Source: Lingula anatina (Eukaryota; Brachiopoda; Lingulata; Lingulida; Lingulidae). Taken from it: DNA of 64,000 bases. Position numbers and translations under genes: made by a program. The stretch lies in assembly GCF_001039355.2 (NCBI RefSeq), contig NW_019776084.1:1-64000 (forward strand), given 5' to 3'. The notes below the pieces were generated by a model. The model saw nothing but the letters and a program-made list of their open reading frames with translations, had not been told where the DNA came from and ran no database searches. This document shows positions 1-12,242 of the stretch, in pieces (the first letter of the stretch is position 1; the number at the start of each line of letters is the position of its first letter).

Positions 1-1286
1 CTGTCACTTACACACAATGATAATTTTACTACAGTTCATTTTTAAACATCTGCTGTTGATTGGTGAGGAGGATTCTATCTTCTGGCTAATGAATTTACCA
101 CGTACATGATAAACAAAATAGCAAATTCAATGGAAATTAGTCAATTTGTTTGGTTTAAAACAGTTAATTAACGCCTGCTAAAAATGCTAAGCAAGTGGTA
201 ACATGTAAACCAGTAATGCCTGTTCCATGGTCGGGTTGTCGGCGGCTAAACCATCTCCCCCCCACTGGGCTTGTCCAGCGAGGAGGGTGCGTGAACACTC
301 AGCAGGACTAAAAGCAAAACCTGTCAAAGGGCGGATGGGTTAAATAATCTGGAGAAGGAACATAGATCACCCACTCCAGTATCTGGCCCAGCAAAGGCAT
401 TTTGGCAACAAGTTTTCTTGTGGGTCGCGCCATTTTTGATCCCAAGCTAAGATAACACACGGATCAACTTAGTTGTGAACAGAGCTTTAGTTTGAAACCG
501 ATTCACTTATGTCGTCAATCTAGAAAGCTGTTAAAACAGCCAAAAACGCTCACAGGTTGCTTAACAGAGCTTATAAGTCGAATGCTTAGCTGAGAAATTT
601 ACCTGCTGTTATACGATCAAATGGAACCACTGCTAATTGTTATCTAGAAATATTTTGTTTGGGTACTTTGAAATGTCAGAAAATAGTGTTTTTGTAACAT
701 TTTCCGATCACGCGTTACATTTGTAAGCATGCCACCATTTTGATTCAAAGTTCTGGACAGGTCCCTAGCCTAGTGATGCCGAGTAGGGTGTCAAGGAAGT
801 GTAAAAGGAAGCGGTAGAAGATTCTCTGAATATTGAGTAAAAATTACACGACGCTGTATTTGACACACATCAAACACTGCTATAAAAGGCATGCATTTGG
901 CAAATCGCTAATTTTCTGACTGGTAATATGTGCTTATTACTTTCAAAATATAAATAATTCACTGGGGGTTTCATTTTGAACTCCAGACGCCAATTGTATA
1001 CATACTCAGATATGTAACTATTGTTTTTTTTTTTTTTTTTTTTTTTTTTACCTCTCCTAATAATCGGATTAAAACAGATTGTTTAATTTTCTTTTGAATA
1101 ATAATCAGCGTTGAAACATATTCTATATATTACAGTGAAATATGGTCCCAGCGTAATGCTCTTTGTGATTCCATAAAACAGTGCATCAAATAAAAAAGGT
1201 ATTGAGTTATTTTCTTTGACGCAATACAAATGTCGTCTTCACATTATTACTTCCGTCTTAGACTATATGTAACCAGTCATTCCGGT

Positions 1287-1290
1287 GTAC

Positions 1291-1348
<58 letters not shown>
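1287..1348. repeat. (TTA)n microsatellite
   Basis: About 20 repeats of the TTA/ATT trinucleotide. The same locus in unit B (about 6,845-6,895) has a shorter tract, so the repeat number has changed since the units duplicated. Confidence 0.95.
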
Positions 1349-1499
1349 TGAGACAGACTTTGATGGCAGCATGTTCAGATAATACATCTTTTACAAGATT
1401 TCAGAGTTAAAAATTACTCAATAAAGGTGTACTTTTATTACGCAACACATGCTAAAGCCTCACAAGATGTAAGCCGCCTGGAGCTCTTGTACACCTCAC

Positions 1500-1680
1500 A
1501 GGTATTGCAAAGGTGTCAACTGTTCTGAGGGTAGTACGGCCTCGGCCTAGAGGTGGCGACACGGTCTTGCATGCTTCGCGGAAAACATGCCTCAGAAGAG
1601 TGGGGCAGTGGTGGAATCGAAGCAAAAACGTCACTTGGGAAGTGCATTAAAACATGTGCCAGTTGTAAGTTTCGTGCACA
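1500..1680 (+). repeat. Conserved spacer block with tRNA-like A-box motif (possible SINE remnant)
   Basis: A block centred on cggcctagaggtggcgacac recurs at about 7,095 (unit B), 11,535 (unit C, cggcctagtggttgcaacac) and 18,425 (unit D). The unit C version resembles a pol III A-box (TGGCNNAGTGG), and a weak B-box-like gtggaatcgaag follows about 75 bases later, farther than in a normal tRNA. Short open frames on both strands here are shared by units A, B and D only because the DNA is duplicated. A degenerate tRNA-derived SINE is possible, but an ordinary conserved spacer is equally likely. Confidence 0.25.
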
Positions 1681-2870
1681 GGTACCGACGAAAACAGCAG
1701 GCGTTATAAATGTAAGGCTTCAAATTAGTGTGAGAATGNCTACAATGTACTAATAGAGGCACCTTTGTCCTTTACGACGATGATAAACCAGTCTGTAGGT
1801 ATGATAGTCATTTTTTTTTTATAATGCAGAAACTAGAACACAGATAAAATAATTATGCATGTATATATAAAGAATCAGAGTTCTATATATGCTCGCCGCT
1901 TCATTATTTTAATAGCGTCGTTCTATTTTTGTCAGAACTCCAGGTTATTACTAAAAGCACATATATAAAAACTGTTTATCATACTTTTTTTTTAAATTTC
2001 TGCCGCAGCTGTAGAAGTGGTTTCGCTGAAAAACAGTGCATGACGCGGCTGTCCAATGAATACCGTAAAAAGTGTGGCACGTGCTAGACTACCTTGTTTG
2101 ACGACTACTGCAAATCCCCGGATGGCTATAGCCCAAAACCTTGCAACCTGTCATATTTTCGGTGTGTTATTGCAACAAAGTAGAATTTTCCTAAGTAAAT
2201 TGAGTTGAATTTCTAAAAAAAAAATGAAATGTTTTTGACAAAATTATTTTCCCTTTTACCTTTTGGTCTTCAATCACGAGACACTTGGGTTAATAGAGTT
2301 TAATTTGTTTGGACATCACATTAAAGAAGAAGATAAGAATGCAAGGAATATTACTGTAGTCAGTATTTATATGCCAACAATTTAACAAATGATAAAAAAT
2401 TCTGTATTAAATTAAATATCTGCATTTTGGAAAATTTTGGTACTCGAAATGCTTTGGCGAGTTTTCTGTTTAGCAAGATTTATCATTAATTTAAGTATTA
2501 CAAGTTGTTAACGGATTTTGATCGAAAATAATTAACATCCTTCTGTCCTAGTGAATATTGGCAACTAGAATTTCATAATGGAAGTTTATCGCAGGCCATG
2601 TATTGATTCATTTTTGATAAGACTAACATGCCCACAAAATTGAACCACCTTAACTATAACTGAAGTAAATGCATTTGATTCTTACACAGCAAAAATGACA
2701 TATTTACTTTTTTCAATTATGTTTATGAAATAAAACTAGGGCCTCTAAATTTTAGTGCATTGTCCATTGGTTTAATATACGTATTATCATTCAAACGATT
2801 TCCAACAACGACAAAAGTGGTAAAATTGGAGCTTTGATAAAGTAGTAAATACAGCATATTTACTACAATC

Positions 2871-2876
2871 TTTATT
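2871..2876 (-). terminator. Polyadenylation signal of peptide gene A
   Basis: The plus strand reads tttatt, so the minus strand has AATAAA 115 bases past the stop codon of gene A. The same hexamer stands at the same place in units B (8,724-8,729), C (13,494-13,499), D (19,063-19,068) and broken unit E (28,774-28,779). That conservation supports a real 3' end. Confidence 0.6.
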
Positions 2877-2990
2877 ATGACCACTTATTGTTCAACTCAA
2901 AATTCACAAAAAAATGTCCAAATACAGCAGCTTTACATTTAGCTGAATGATTAGTTTCCTGTTTTCTTCTTTATATTCAACTGGTCATGT

Positions 2991-4472
2991 TTACCCTCGA
3001 GGAGGGGGTCTTCTGCAAACAAAAAATATATATGTTAAACAATAAACCATTGCATTTAACTGACCATTTACAAAAAGATATCCATTTTTTTATTTACTTA
3101 TTTGATTGCACATTATATAACTTTCATTAGATTATATCACAAACGTGAATGGAAATATGACATGCACACATACAAACTGGTTCTAATTTTCCTTCAACCT
3201 CCCCCTCCCTACCCCGACCTCTCTTTCTCCCTCTCTCTCCTTCTCTCTCCTTCTCTCTCTAAAACTTTACAAAACCGTTCATCTCGTATCTTAACTATTA
3301 AATTTGGGCAAACTGTATTTGTTATTAAACGTTTTATACTGTGGTGCTTTTTATAATCTCTTTATTCAATCTCATGATTTCTCACAACAATATCATAGAA
3401 ATTGACTTGCAAAATTTACAAATCGGCTTAGCAGTCTAAGGTTCGGACAATAATCAACATTTTTTTTACGTGTAACAAGTATCTCTTCTAAAAATGTATT
3501 TGTGAAAATACTGCTATGAACAATGTCATCACAACACCGTTTACCTTGTTGTATGATCAATTGCAATACAGTAGCAGTTGGGTGCAACTCCGCCGCACCT
3601 GCAAATTCCACTGTCGGTATGACAAATATGACCACAGCAGGTGCATGTAGCACGCGCTATACCTTGTCCGGCTGTGTCTAATATCAAAATAAAAAATGCA
3701 AAATATAAACGTGTTACTGAAAGTCCATATGCATTTATTTTACGCGTAATTTCTCAATTCAAATGTTAATGAAGGAAAATTTGCGTTCTTTCCAAATTTG
3801 CTTAGGAGTGGGTAATGCGTGGCACTATCCATGCCTTTGTGAACTCCAAATACATTTTTCTGGTCTCCATTGCATTCAATTTTTAGCGGTATTTGTCGGT
3901 AGTGACAAATAATCTATTTGGCTGTTTTAGCTTATCTTTAGGAGTGAAATACAAAGAGCAGACATTCCTCATAGAAGATACTAAAATGGTTTTACATATA
4001 TATTGAGATATTTTCTATCTTGACAGTGTCAAGATAATTAATGGAAATACAAATTAAGGCAGAATTATACGTTTCACTTTGTGTTTCAAAAGGAAGCAAA
4101 ATACCACTGTCAGTAAGCACTCACAACTGCCTATCTGCTAATATTGAATTACTGAACATTGCACTTTATTTAGTTGGATGCTGTAATTTATGTATCAACA
4201 ATTTTACATTCTTATTGGGTGTGATTTTGATCACGACCTCTTGTGGTCAAATTACGACATACTAATGTAACATTTAAGATTAAATTTCCCCCTAGCGGAG
4301 ATAACGTCTGCCTAGATTACGATTTCAGTTCTGACGTACCCCTTTTCTTCGCTTCAGATTTTACACTTAAAGTCATTATTAAATAATTTTAATTAAATAC
4401 TTTGTGTCTCTCACCTTCTATGACAACAGCAACAAAGAGCACCAAGAGCACAAGAAGAGCGCAAGACTTCAT
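2991..4472 (-). CDS. Secreted 8-cysteine peptide, copy A (three exons)
   Basis: Exons on the minus strand are 4,472-4,415 (start codon and signal peptide), 3,677-3,545 (cysteine domain) and 3,012-2,991 (basic, proline-rich tail and stop). Introns are GT-AG with phases 1 and 2, and the coding length of 213 bases gives 70 residues. Exon 1 encodes MKSCALLVLLVLFVAVVIE, a clear signal peptide. Exon 2 encodes a spacer DTAGQGIARAT and then eight cysteines as C-x-C-C-x3-C-x6-C-x-C-x6-C-x-C. Exon 3 adds RPPPRG. The frame closes exactly across both junctions, as in copies C and D. I do not recognise the family. A small secreted disulfide-rich peptide (host defence, metal binding or another effector) is inference from size, signal peptide and tandem amplification. 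A TATA box lies 72 bases upstream of the start codon. The exon model is well supported, the function unknown. Confidence 0.72.
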
Positions 4473-4543
4473 TGTTCCAAAGGAAGTTGTCGTAGCAGGA
4501 GACTGGATCAGTTCTCTACGATGAGATTTGCAACCCAAGTCGC

Positions 4544-4551
4544 TATTTATA
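4544..4551 (-). promoter_or_regulatory. TATA box of peptide gene A
   Basis: The minus strand reads TATAAATA, 72 bases upstream of the start codon. It is identical and equally placed in units C and D (71 and 67 bases upstream) and is missing from unit B, where the promoter is deleted. The 150 bases farther upstream (about 4,560-4,710), including a gaaatatggtccca block on the plus strand, are also conserved between units. Confidence 0.65.
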
Positions 4552-5299
4552 CGTTTCAGTGCAAGCAAATCCCTATCAATTTTCATTAAGGAAATACAGA
4601 ATAAAATTGTCATGAAATATGGTCCCAGGAAGGTTTTTCCTGTTTCCAACTTTTCCTTAATCATTTGTACACGGTGTTATGCAACAAAATCATTATCATT
4701 TGTCAAAGCGACGTCTAAAAGCAGAAGCGTTCTCTCATTTTTTTTCTTTTTCTCCTTCTTTTATTTCCTAACCTAAACATTTCTACAACCATTTCCCATT
4801 TTGTAAAAAATCCAATTTAATTACATACAAGTGATAACCAAAACTTAATTTAATTTGCATTGTTTCATTATTAAAATGTACATTCTAAAAAGGGAATCTA
4901 ACTCACTAATATCGAACTGGTACGCATAAGATAAAAACACGCAAAGACCCATTTGCAATAGACCAGTCGCATTCAAATTTTTCGTACATCATCTAGAAAA
5001 AGCTGTGCATTTACCTTAAACTAAATAAAGATATTTACTTATTATTGTTTTTAACTTTCATTTTATTTTACCGATAAGTTACAAATTTGGAATTTTAACT
5101 TTTACTATATTTTATTTCTTATATTACTGAAAATAGAACCCTGTATATTGAGAAAATCAGTTCGTGCCGTCATGCATTGTCTTTAGAACACATGCGATAA
5201 TATTCGCAAGATTTCTAAAATATGCCTAAAACTTTCAAAATTAAGATGACTCACTCCAGTTTTCCTTTTGAATTCTCTCTGTTACCAGGCAAATATTAT

Positions 5300-5450
5300 C
5301 AGTCTTCAACAAGGACACATTCCGTCGAAATGAGATATGGTCCTTACAAGGTATTTTCTATACCAAACATTTCCTTAATCATTTTTACACAACTTAACGT
5401 AATAAAGCAATTACCATTTGTTGTAATCACAAGTATCACCTGCTTGTTCA
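5300..5450. repeat. Second copy of the promoter-proximal block inside each unit
   Basis: The stretch with gagatatggtccttacaagg, then atttccttaatcattttt, acacaactt and ttaccatttgtt matches in order the block just upstream of the gene A TATA box (about 4,610-4,710: gaaatatggtcccaggaagg, ttttccttaatcatttgt, and so on). Matching pairs stand in unit C (about 15,490-15,590 and 16,155-16,265) and unit D (about 20,770-20,870 and 21,435-21,545). It appears to be an old duplication of an upstream region that predates the unit array. No TATA box or signal exon follows this outer block. Confidence 0.5.
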
Positions 5451-6844
5451 AAGTCCTTCCTGTTTAATGCATTCCTCGAGCACATTTATGTCTGCATTTC
5501 TTTTTTCTACTTGTGTACATGCTTCCTTCTATCTTTAATAGACACGGAATAATATCAAAAATAAAAATGACCCTTTTTCTTCGTTGTAATAAAACCGTCA
5601 CTTACACACAATGATAATTTTACTACAGTTCATTTTTAAACATCTGCTGTTGATTGGTGAGGAGGATTCTAACTTCTGGCTAATGAATTTACCACGTACA
5701 TGATAAACAAAATAGCAAATTCAATGGAAATTAGTCAATTTGTTTGGTTTAAAACAGTTAATTAACGCCTGCTAGAAATGCTAAGCAAGTGGTAACATGT
5801 AAACCAGCAATGCCTGTTCCATGGTCGGGTTGTCGGCGGCTAAACCATCTCCCCCCACTGGGCTTGTCCAGCGAGGAGGGTGCGTGAACACTCAGCAGGA
5901 CTAAAAGCAAAACCTGTCAAAGGGCGGATGGGTTAAATAATCTGGAGAAGGAACATGGGTCACCCACTCCAGTATCTGGCCCAGCAAAGGCATTTTGGCA
6001 ACAAGTTTTCTTGTGGGTCGCGCCATTTTTGATCCCAAGCTAAGATAACACACGGATCAACTTAGTTGTGAACAGAGCTTTAGTTTGAAACCGATTCACT
6101 TATGTCGTCAATCTAAAAAGTTGTTAAAACAGCCAAAAACGCCCACAGGTTGCTTAACAGAGCTTATTAGTCGAATGCTTAGCTGAGAAATTTACCTGTC
6201 ATACGATCAAATGGAACCATTGCTAATTGTAATCTAGAAATATTTTGTTTGGGTGCTTTGAAATGTCAGAAAATAGTGTTTTTGTAACATTTTCCGATCA
6301 CGCGTTACATTTGTAAGCATGCCGCCATTTTGATTGAAAGTTCTGGACAGGTCCCTAGCCTAGTGATGCCGAGTAGGGTGTCAATTAAGTGTAAAAGGAA
6401 GCTGTAGAAGATTCTCTGAATATTGAGTAAAAATACACGACGCTGTATTTGACACACATCAAACACTGCTATAAAAGGCATGCATTTGGCAAATCGCTAA
6501 TTTTCTGACTGGTAATATGTGCTAATTACTTTCAAAATATAAATAATTCACTGGGGGTTTCATTTTGAACTCCAGACGTCACCAATTGTATACATACTCA
6601 GACATGTAACTATTGTTTTTTTTACCTCTTTTAATAATCGGATTATAACAGTTTGTTTATTTTTCTTTTGAATAATAGTCAGCGTTGAAACATATACTAT
6701 AAATTACAGTGAAATATGGTCCCATAAAACAGTGCATCAAATAAAAAAAGTATTGAGTTATTTTCTTTGATGCCATACACATGTCGTCTTCACATTATAA
6801 TTACTTCCGTCTTAGACCATATGTAACCAGTCATTCCGGTTAAC

Positions 6845-6896
<52 letters not shown>

Positions 6897-8843
6897 TGAG
6901 ACAGACTTTGATGGCAGCATGTTCAGATAATACATCCTTTACAAGATTTCAGAGTTAAAAATACAAAATCACGATTACTAAATAAAGGTGTACTTTTATT
7001 ACGAAACACATGCTAAAGCCTCACAAGATGTAAGCCGCCTGGAGCTCTTGTACACCTCACAGGTATTGCAAAGGTGTCAACTGTTCTGAGGGTCGTACGG
7101 CCTCGGCCTAGAGGTGGCGACACGGTCTTGCATGCTTCGCGGAAAACGTGCCTCAGAAGAGCGGGGCGGTGGTGGAATCGAAGCAGATACGTCACTTGGG
7201 AAGTGCATTAAAACATGTGCCAGTTGTAAGTTTCGTGCACAGGTACCGACGAAAACAGCAGGCGTTATAAATGTACTGCTTTTAAATGATAAGGCTTCAA
7301 ATTAGTGTGAGAATGTGAAAAAAAAAACAGGGAAAAACACTGCAAAATGTGCTGACACGTTGACAAACTCTTTGTCAGTGTTTGACAGCATGTATCTATG
7401 TACTAGTGTATTTTTTTTCCGTTTCTTCAATTGTCATTTGCATCAAATAATATTTTAATGTTATTTTTTGATATTACTTGTCATTTATATATTTATCTAT
7501 TTGTTTGTTTGTTCATTTTATTTTAACATATAACATTTCATCTTTCATTTTGAATAAGAAGCAATATGTAAGAAGAGATATCCATGGTTGGGGGGGTGCC
7601 TACAATGTACTAATAAGGGCACCTTTGTCCTTTACGACGATGATAAACCAGTCTGTAGGTATGATAGTCATTTTTTTTATAATGCAGAAACTAGAACACA
7701 GATAAAATAATTATGCATGTATATATAAAGAATCAGAGTACTATATATGCTCGCCGCTTCATTATTTTAATAGCGTCTTTCTATTTTTGTCAGAATTCCA
7801 GGTTATTACTAATAGCACATATATAAAAACTGTTTATCATACTTTTTTTTAATTTCTGCCGCAGCTGTAGAAGTGGTTTCGCTCGAAAACAGTGCATGAC
7901 GTGGCTGTCCAATGAATACCGTAAAAGTGTGGCACGTGCTAGACTACCTTGATTGACGACTACTGCAAATGCCCGGATGGCTATAGCCCAAAACCTTGCA
8001 ACCTATCATATTTTCGGTGTGTTATTGCAACAAAGTAGAATTTCCCTAAGTAAATTGAGCTGAATTTATTTAAAAAAATGAAATGTTTTTGACAAAATTA
8101 TTTTCCCTTTTACCTTTTGGTCTTCAATCACGAGACACTTGGGTTAATAGAGTTTAATTTGTTTGGATATCACATTAAAGAAGAAGATAAGAATGCAAGG
8201 AATATTACTGTAGTCAGTATTTATATGCCAACAATTTAACAAATGATAAAAAATTCTATATTGAATTAAATATCTGCATTTTGGAAAATTTTGGTACTCG
8301 AAATGCCTTGGCGAGTGTTCTGTTTAGCAAGATTTATCATAAATTTAAGTATTACAAGTTGTTAACGGATTTTGATCAAAAATAATTAACATCCTTCTGT
8401 CCTAGTGAATATTGGCAACTAGAATTTCATAATGGAAGTTTATCGCAGGCCATGTATTGATTCATTTTTGATAAGACTAACATGCCCACAAAATTGAACC
8501 ACCTTAACTATAACTGAAGTAAATGCATTTGATTCTTACACAGCGAAATTGATATATTTTCTTTTTTCAATTATGTTTATGAAATAAAACTAGGGCCTCT
8601 AAATTTTAGTGCATTGTCCATTGGTTTAATATACGTATTATCATTCAAACGATTTCCAACAACGACAAAAGTGGTAAAATTGGAGCTTTGATAAAGTAGT
8701 AATTCCGCATATTTACTACAATCTTTATTATGACCACTTATTGTTGAACTCAAAATTCACTAAAAAAAGTCCAAATACAGCAGCTTTTTATTTAGCTAAT
8801 AGAATAGTTTCCTGTTTTCTTCCGTATGTTCAACTGGTCCTGC

Positions 8844-9557
8844 TTACCCTCGAGAAAGGGGTCCTCTGCAAACAAAACATATTATTATATACTGTTAAGC
8901 AATGAACCATTGCATTAGGCTGGCCATTTTCAAAACGATATCCATTTTTTATGTACTTATTTGATTGCACATTGTGTAGCTTTCATTAGATTATATCACA
9001 AAAGTGAATGGAAATAAACGCCACATATTACAATCAGAGTATAATATAACATACACACGTACAACCTGGTTCTAATTCTCCTTCAACCGCCCGCCCTCCC
9101 TACCCCGACTCTCTTTCTCCCTCTCTCTTCCACTCTCTCAAAAAATTTACAAAACCGTTCATCTCGTATCTAAAATTAACTTTGGGCAAGCTGTATTTGT
9201 TTTTAAAAAAAGTTTTATGTGGTGGCGTTTTTTATAATCTGTTAATTCACTCCCATGATTTCTCACAACGATATAAAAAAATGACTTCCAGAATTTGCAA
9301 ATCGGCTAGCAGTCTAAGGTTCGGACAAAAATCAACATTTTTTTTATGTGTAACAAGTATCTGGTCTAAAAATGTATTTGTGAAAATACTGCTATGAACA
9401 ATCTCATCACAACACCTTTTTTACCTTGTTGTGTGATCAATTGCAATACAGTAGCAGTTGGGTGCAACTCCGCCGCACCTGCAACTCCCATGGTCGCTGC
9501 TACGCCTGTGACCACAGCAGGTGCATGAAGCACGCAATGCAATTTGCCCGGCTGTGT
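8844..9557 (-). pseudogene. Copy B of the 8-cysteine peptide gene (exon 1 and promoter deleted)
   Basis: Exon 2 (9,557-9,425) and exon 3 (8,865-8,844) keep their splice sites and an open frame, ending in codons for GPLSRG after the split arginine. Exon 2 has lost the fourth cysteine: the CHT found after C-C-x3 in other copies is replaced by RSS. Intron 1 is cut short after about 20 bases and fuses directly to sequence that lies upstream of the promoter in copy A (about 4,650), so TATA box, start codon and signal peptide are gone. It cannot make a secreted product by itself and is most likely a pseudogene, unless an unseen upstream exon is used. Confidence 0.75.
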
Positions 9558-9846
9558 CTATATCAAAATAAAAAAAAACGAAAAATATATAACTTTTCCT
9601 TAATCATTTATACACGGTGTTACTCAAGAAAATCATTATCATTTGTCAAAGCGACGTCTAAAAGCAGAAGCACTCTCTCTCTCTCTTTTTTCTACATCTT
9701 TTAGTTCCTAAACTAAATACTTTTGCCACCATTACCCTTTTTATCGTGGTAGAAATCCAATCTTATTACATGCAAGTGATATCCACAACTTAAATTAATT
9801 TTCATTATTTCGTTATTTAAATTTGCATTAAAAAAATGGGAATCTA

Positions 9847-10159
9847 CCGCAAGAAAATGCAGTAGATACTCCAGCGCAGTAGACGACTGCAACCATACTG
9901 CAAACCGCAGTAGACTACTGCAATCATACTGCAAACATGCTTCAAATCTGCTTCGATTTGGGAGCTAATTAGCATATTTGAAACATGCTTCTATCATGCT
10001 GCTAATCTACTGCATTAATGCTCCTCTCTGTACAAACCTATGTACTTTTTGGAGTAGAATTGCAGTAGGCTATGCTGCATTTCTACTGCAAATATGCTCC
10101 ACACCACTACTGTGTTAATGCTTTTTTGCTACTTCGATACTACTACAATTTCATGCGGG
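9847..10159. mobile_element. CCCGCA-type MITE, copy 1
   Basis: Inserted between ...gggaatcta and tagaact..., which are adjacent in unit A (about 4,895), with TA on both sides. Its ends are inverted (ccgcaagaaaatgcagtag and the complement of the terminal ...tttcatgcgggt). The body is rich in gcagtag/ctactgc motifs. A second copy in reverse orientation lies at 34,097-34,380 inside the BEL/Pao element. It has no coding capacity, so it is a non-autonomous DNA transposon; the superfamily is not determined. Confidence 0.75.
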
Positions 10160-12242
10160 TTAGAACTTTTTAATATCGAACTGGTACGCATAAGATAAAA
10201 GCACGCAAAGATGCATTTGCATTAAACCAGTCGTATTCAAATCTTTCGTACATCTATAAAGAGCTGTGCATTAACCTTAAACTTAATAAATAGTTTGTTA
10301 ATTTAATTATTAATGTTGTTAGCCTTTATTTGGTTTTACTCATAACTTACAATTTTGGAATTTTAATTTTTTATTATATTTTATATCTTATCTTATCGAA
10401 TATCGACCCCTGGTAATTGTGAAAACCATATCGTGCCGCAATGTATTATCTTTAAATCGCAAGCGAGAAAATTCACAGCTTTTCCAAAATATGTCTTAAA
10501 CTTTCAAAATGAAGAAAATTCACCCCAGTTTTCCATTTGTTTTTCTCTGTTACCAAGCAAAAAATATCAGTCTTCAACAAGGAAACATACAGAATAACGT
10601 CGACATGAGATATGGTCCTAGCAAGGTATTTTCTTTTCAAACATTTCCTTAATCATTATTAGACAACTCAACGTAATAAAACAATAACCATTTGTTAAAG
10701 CGTCTTTTAGTGACAAGTATCACTAGTTTCTTCAAAGCCCTTCCTTTTTAATGCAATCTACCAGCACATTTATTTTTGCACTTGTTTTTTTTTTCTACAA
10801 GTGTACATGCTTCCTTTATTTTTTAATAGACACGGGACAATTTTGAAAATAAAAAGTCGACCCGTTTTTTTCGTTGTAGTAAATTGCAAATTCAATCGAA
10901 ATTAGTATTTTTTTTGTTTACAGACAGTTAATTAACGCCTGCTATAGAGATGCTATCTGTCCTCATTACAGTATTGTGCTCCGCATCCGAGATGAAATAT
11001 AGGCAATTTAGTTTCAAAATTTCAAAGAAAAGTAATTCGTTAGACCATTATAAAGCCTAAGTTCACTTTCCTTGGAATTGTCAGGAGATATGCCTTGAAT
11101 CGATCGCCAACGTGACAACGTCACAATTTGTGAACACGTTTTCAACTTATAAAATATTCATATTTCCACATTCCAATTACAAAATATAAATAAATTTGGA
11201 ATTTATAGACAAGGTTTGAAATTTACAGTATTTTTTTCATTTACAAAATAAAATAAAAATTCGAAATTTACAGTAAATATTGTTCTTATGTATAGACTAA
11301 GGTTTAACGTTTATTTTGCTACCTAAATCAGATACGAAACGTCGTGCAAAAGGCAAATTGTCTCTTTAAGCATTATGTGCTTAAATAGCATTACATGCAT
11401 CGTGTTGTAAAGACACTTATTTTGAAACAACTGGAAACGTCTCGCAGAAATATCCTTTTAGATCGTGCTTTATGGGCATGTTATAGCTGTAACATGCACA
11501 AAGGTGTAAACGGTTATAAGAGTCGTGGGCAATACGGCCTAGTGGTTGCAACACGCTCTTGTAGGCATCGCCAAAAACAGGAGGCGGCCAAATACCGTGG
11601 CAGTGAAATTGAGGCAAACTTTTAATACGCAGAGTGGAGCACAAATCATTCCAACTGCTTATAACAGCAGCACGTGTTGAAGGAATCATAACGCTCCATG
11701 CAGTGCTACCGTCCTCGATTTTCGGTAGGTGTATGACAAAATGCCAATAAAAATGAAATAATGCAAAACATTTTGTATTGTGTGTGTACAAATTTAATCA
11801 CCCTAAATCCCATGTGTTTGTTTACAAATGATGATCTCACATCTGTTCACCATTTTCACCATTTTCACCAGCGATTTTATTCTAGATGTCATATTTAACA
11901 TGACTCATGGCAACTGAGTCCAATTATGGGGGAAGATGTGAGGTTTGCATTTTTAGAGTGCTTTTCCCTTTTTTAATATTTCTTTATTCATTAATTAACG
12001 GAACATTTTGTCTGGTATATAAATAGACTTCCATTTTATGAATGCTTGCATCGTTGTTGTCACAAAATGACATTGCTAATAGTTCAGAACAATGATTTCT
12101 TTTTTAAGGTAGACCTGAATTCTAAACTGAATTTTACAGGATTTGGGTCAAATAGAGAGCATTTACATCGAGAAGAGCCGAGGTCTAGCAAGGACTAGAC
12201 CTAAATATGTCGGACCTACATGAAAGAAAAACCGCGTAATCC

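Larger units (their letters stand above)
1..5596. repeat. Tandem unit A of the cysteine-rich peptide gene array
   Basis: The first complete unit of a tandem array. Its start (cacttacacacaatgataat) recurs at about 5,600, and positions 1-3,400 align almost continuously with 5,597-9,100 at what looks like more than 95% identity. Positions 1-2,860 and 4,560-5,596 show no supported coding region, only spacer with a poly-T run near 1,021, a (TTA)n tract near 1,290 and a block near 1,540 that recurs in every unit. The peptide gene lies on the minus strand at 2,991-4,472. A single N at 1,739 replaces about 290 bases present in unit B (about 7,313-7,602), so it is a hidden gap. Confidence 0.85.
5597..10877. 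repeat. Tandem unit B
   Basis: Second unit of the array, nearly identical to unit A over its first 3.5 kb. It differs by a deletion of about 950 bases at 9,575-9,595 that removed most of intron 1, exon 1 and the promoter of the peptide gene, and by a 313 bp MITE at 9,847-10,159. Outside the pseudogene exons I see no coding region; 5,597-8,720 and 10,160-10,877 are spacer only. Confidence 0.85.

Noticed and set aside
1500-1680. Possible tRNA gene
   Set aside because: A-box-like only; no cloverleaf could be drawn and the B-box is weak and too distant.
1452-1753. Overlapping open frames on both strands, repeated in units B and D
   Set aside because: Their repetition follows from the tandem duplication, they overlap each other, lack domains and are interrupted in unit C.
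3393-3653. Minus-strand 86-codon frame over the cysteine exon
   Set aside because: It reads the exon in the wrong frame; the phase-consistent frame gives the conserved cysteine pattern.
4389-4664. Minus-strand 91-codon frame starting far upstream of the signal peptide
   Set aside because: It would place the start codon upstream of the TATA box. The start at 4,472 gives a clean signal peptide and the conserved donor.
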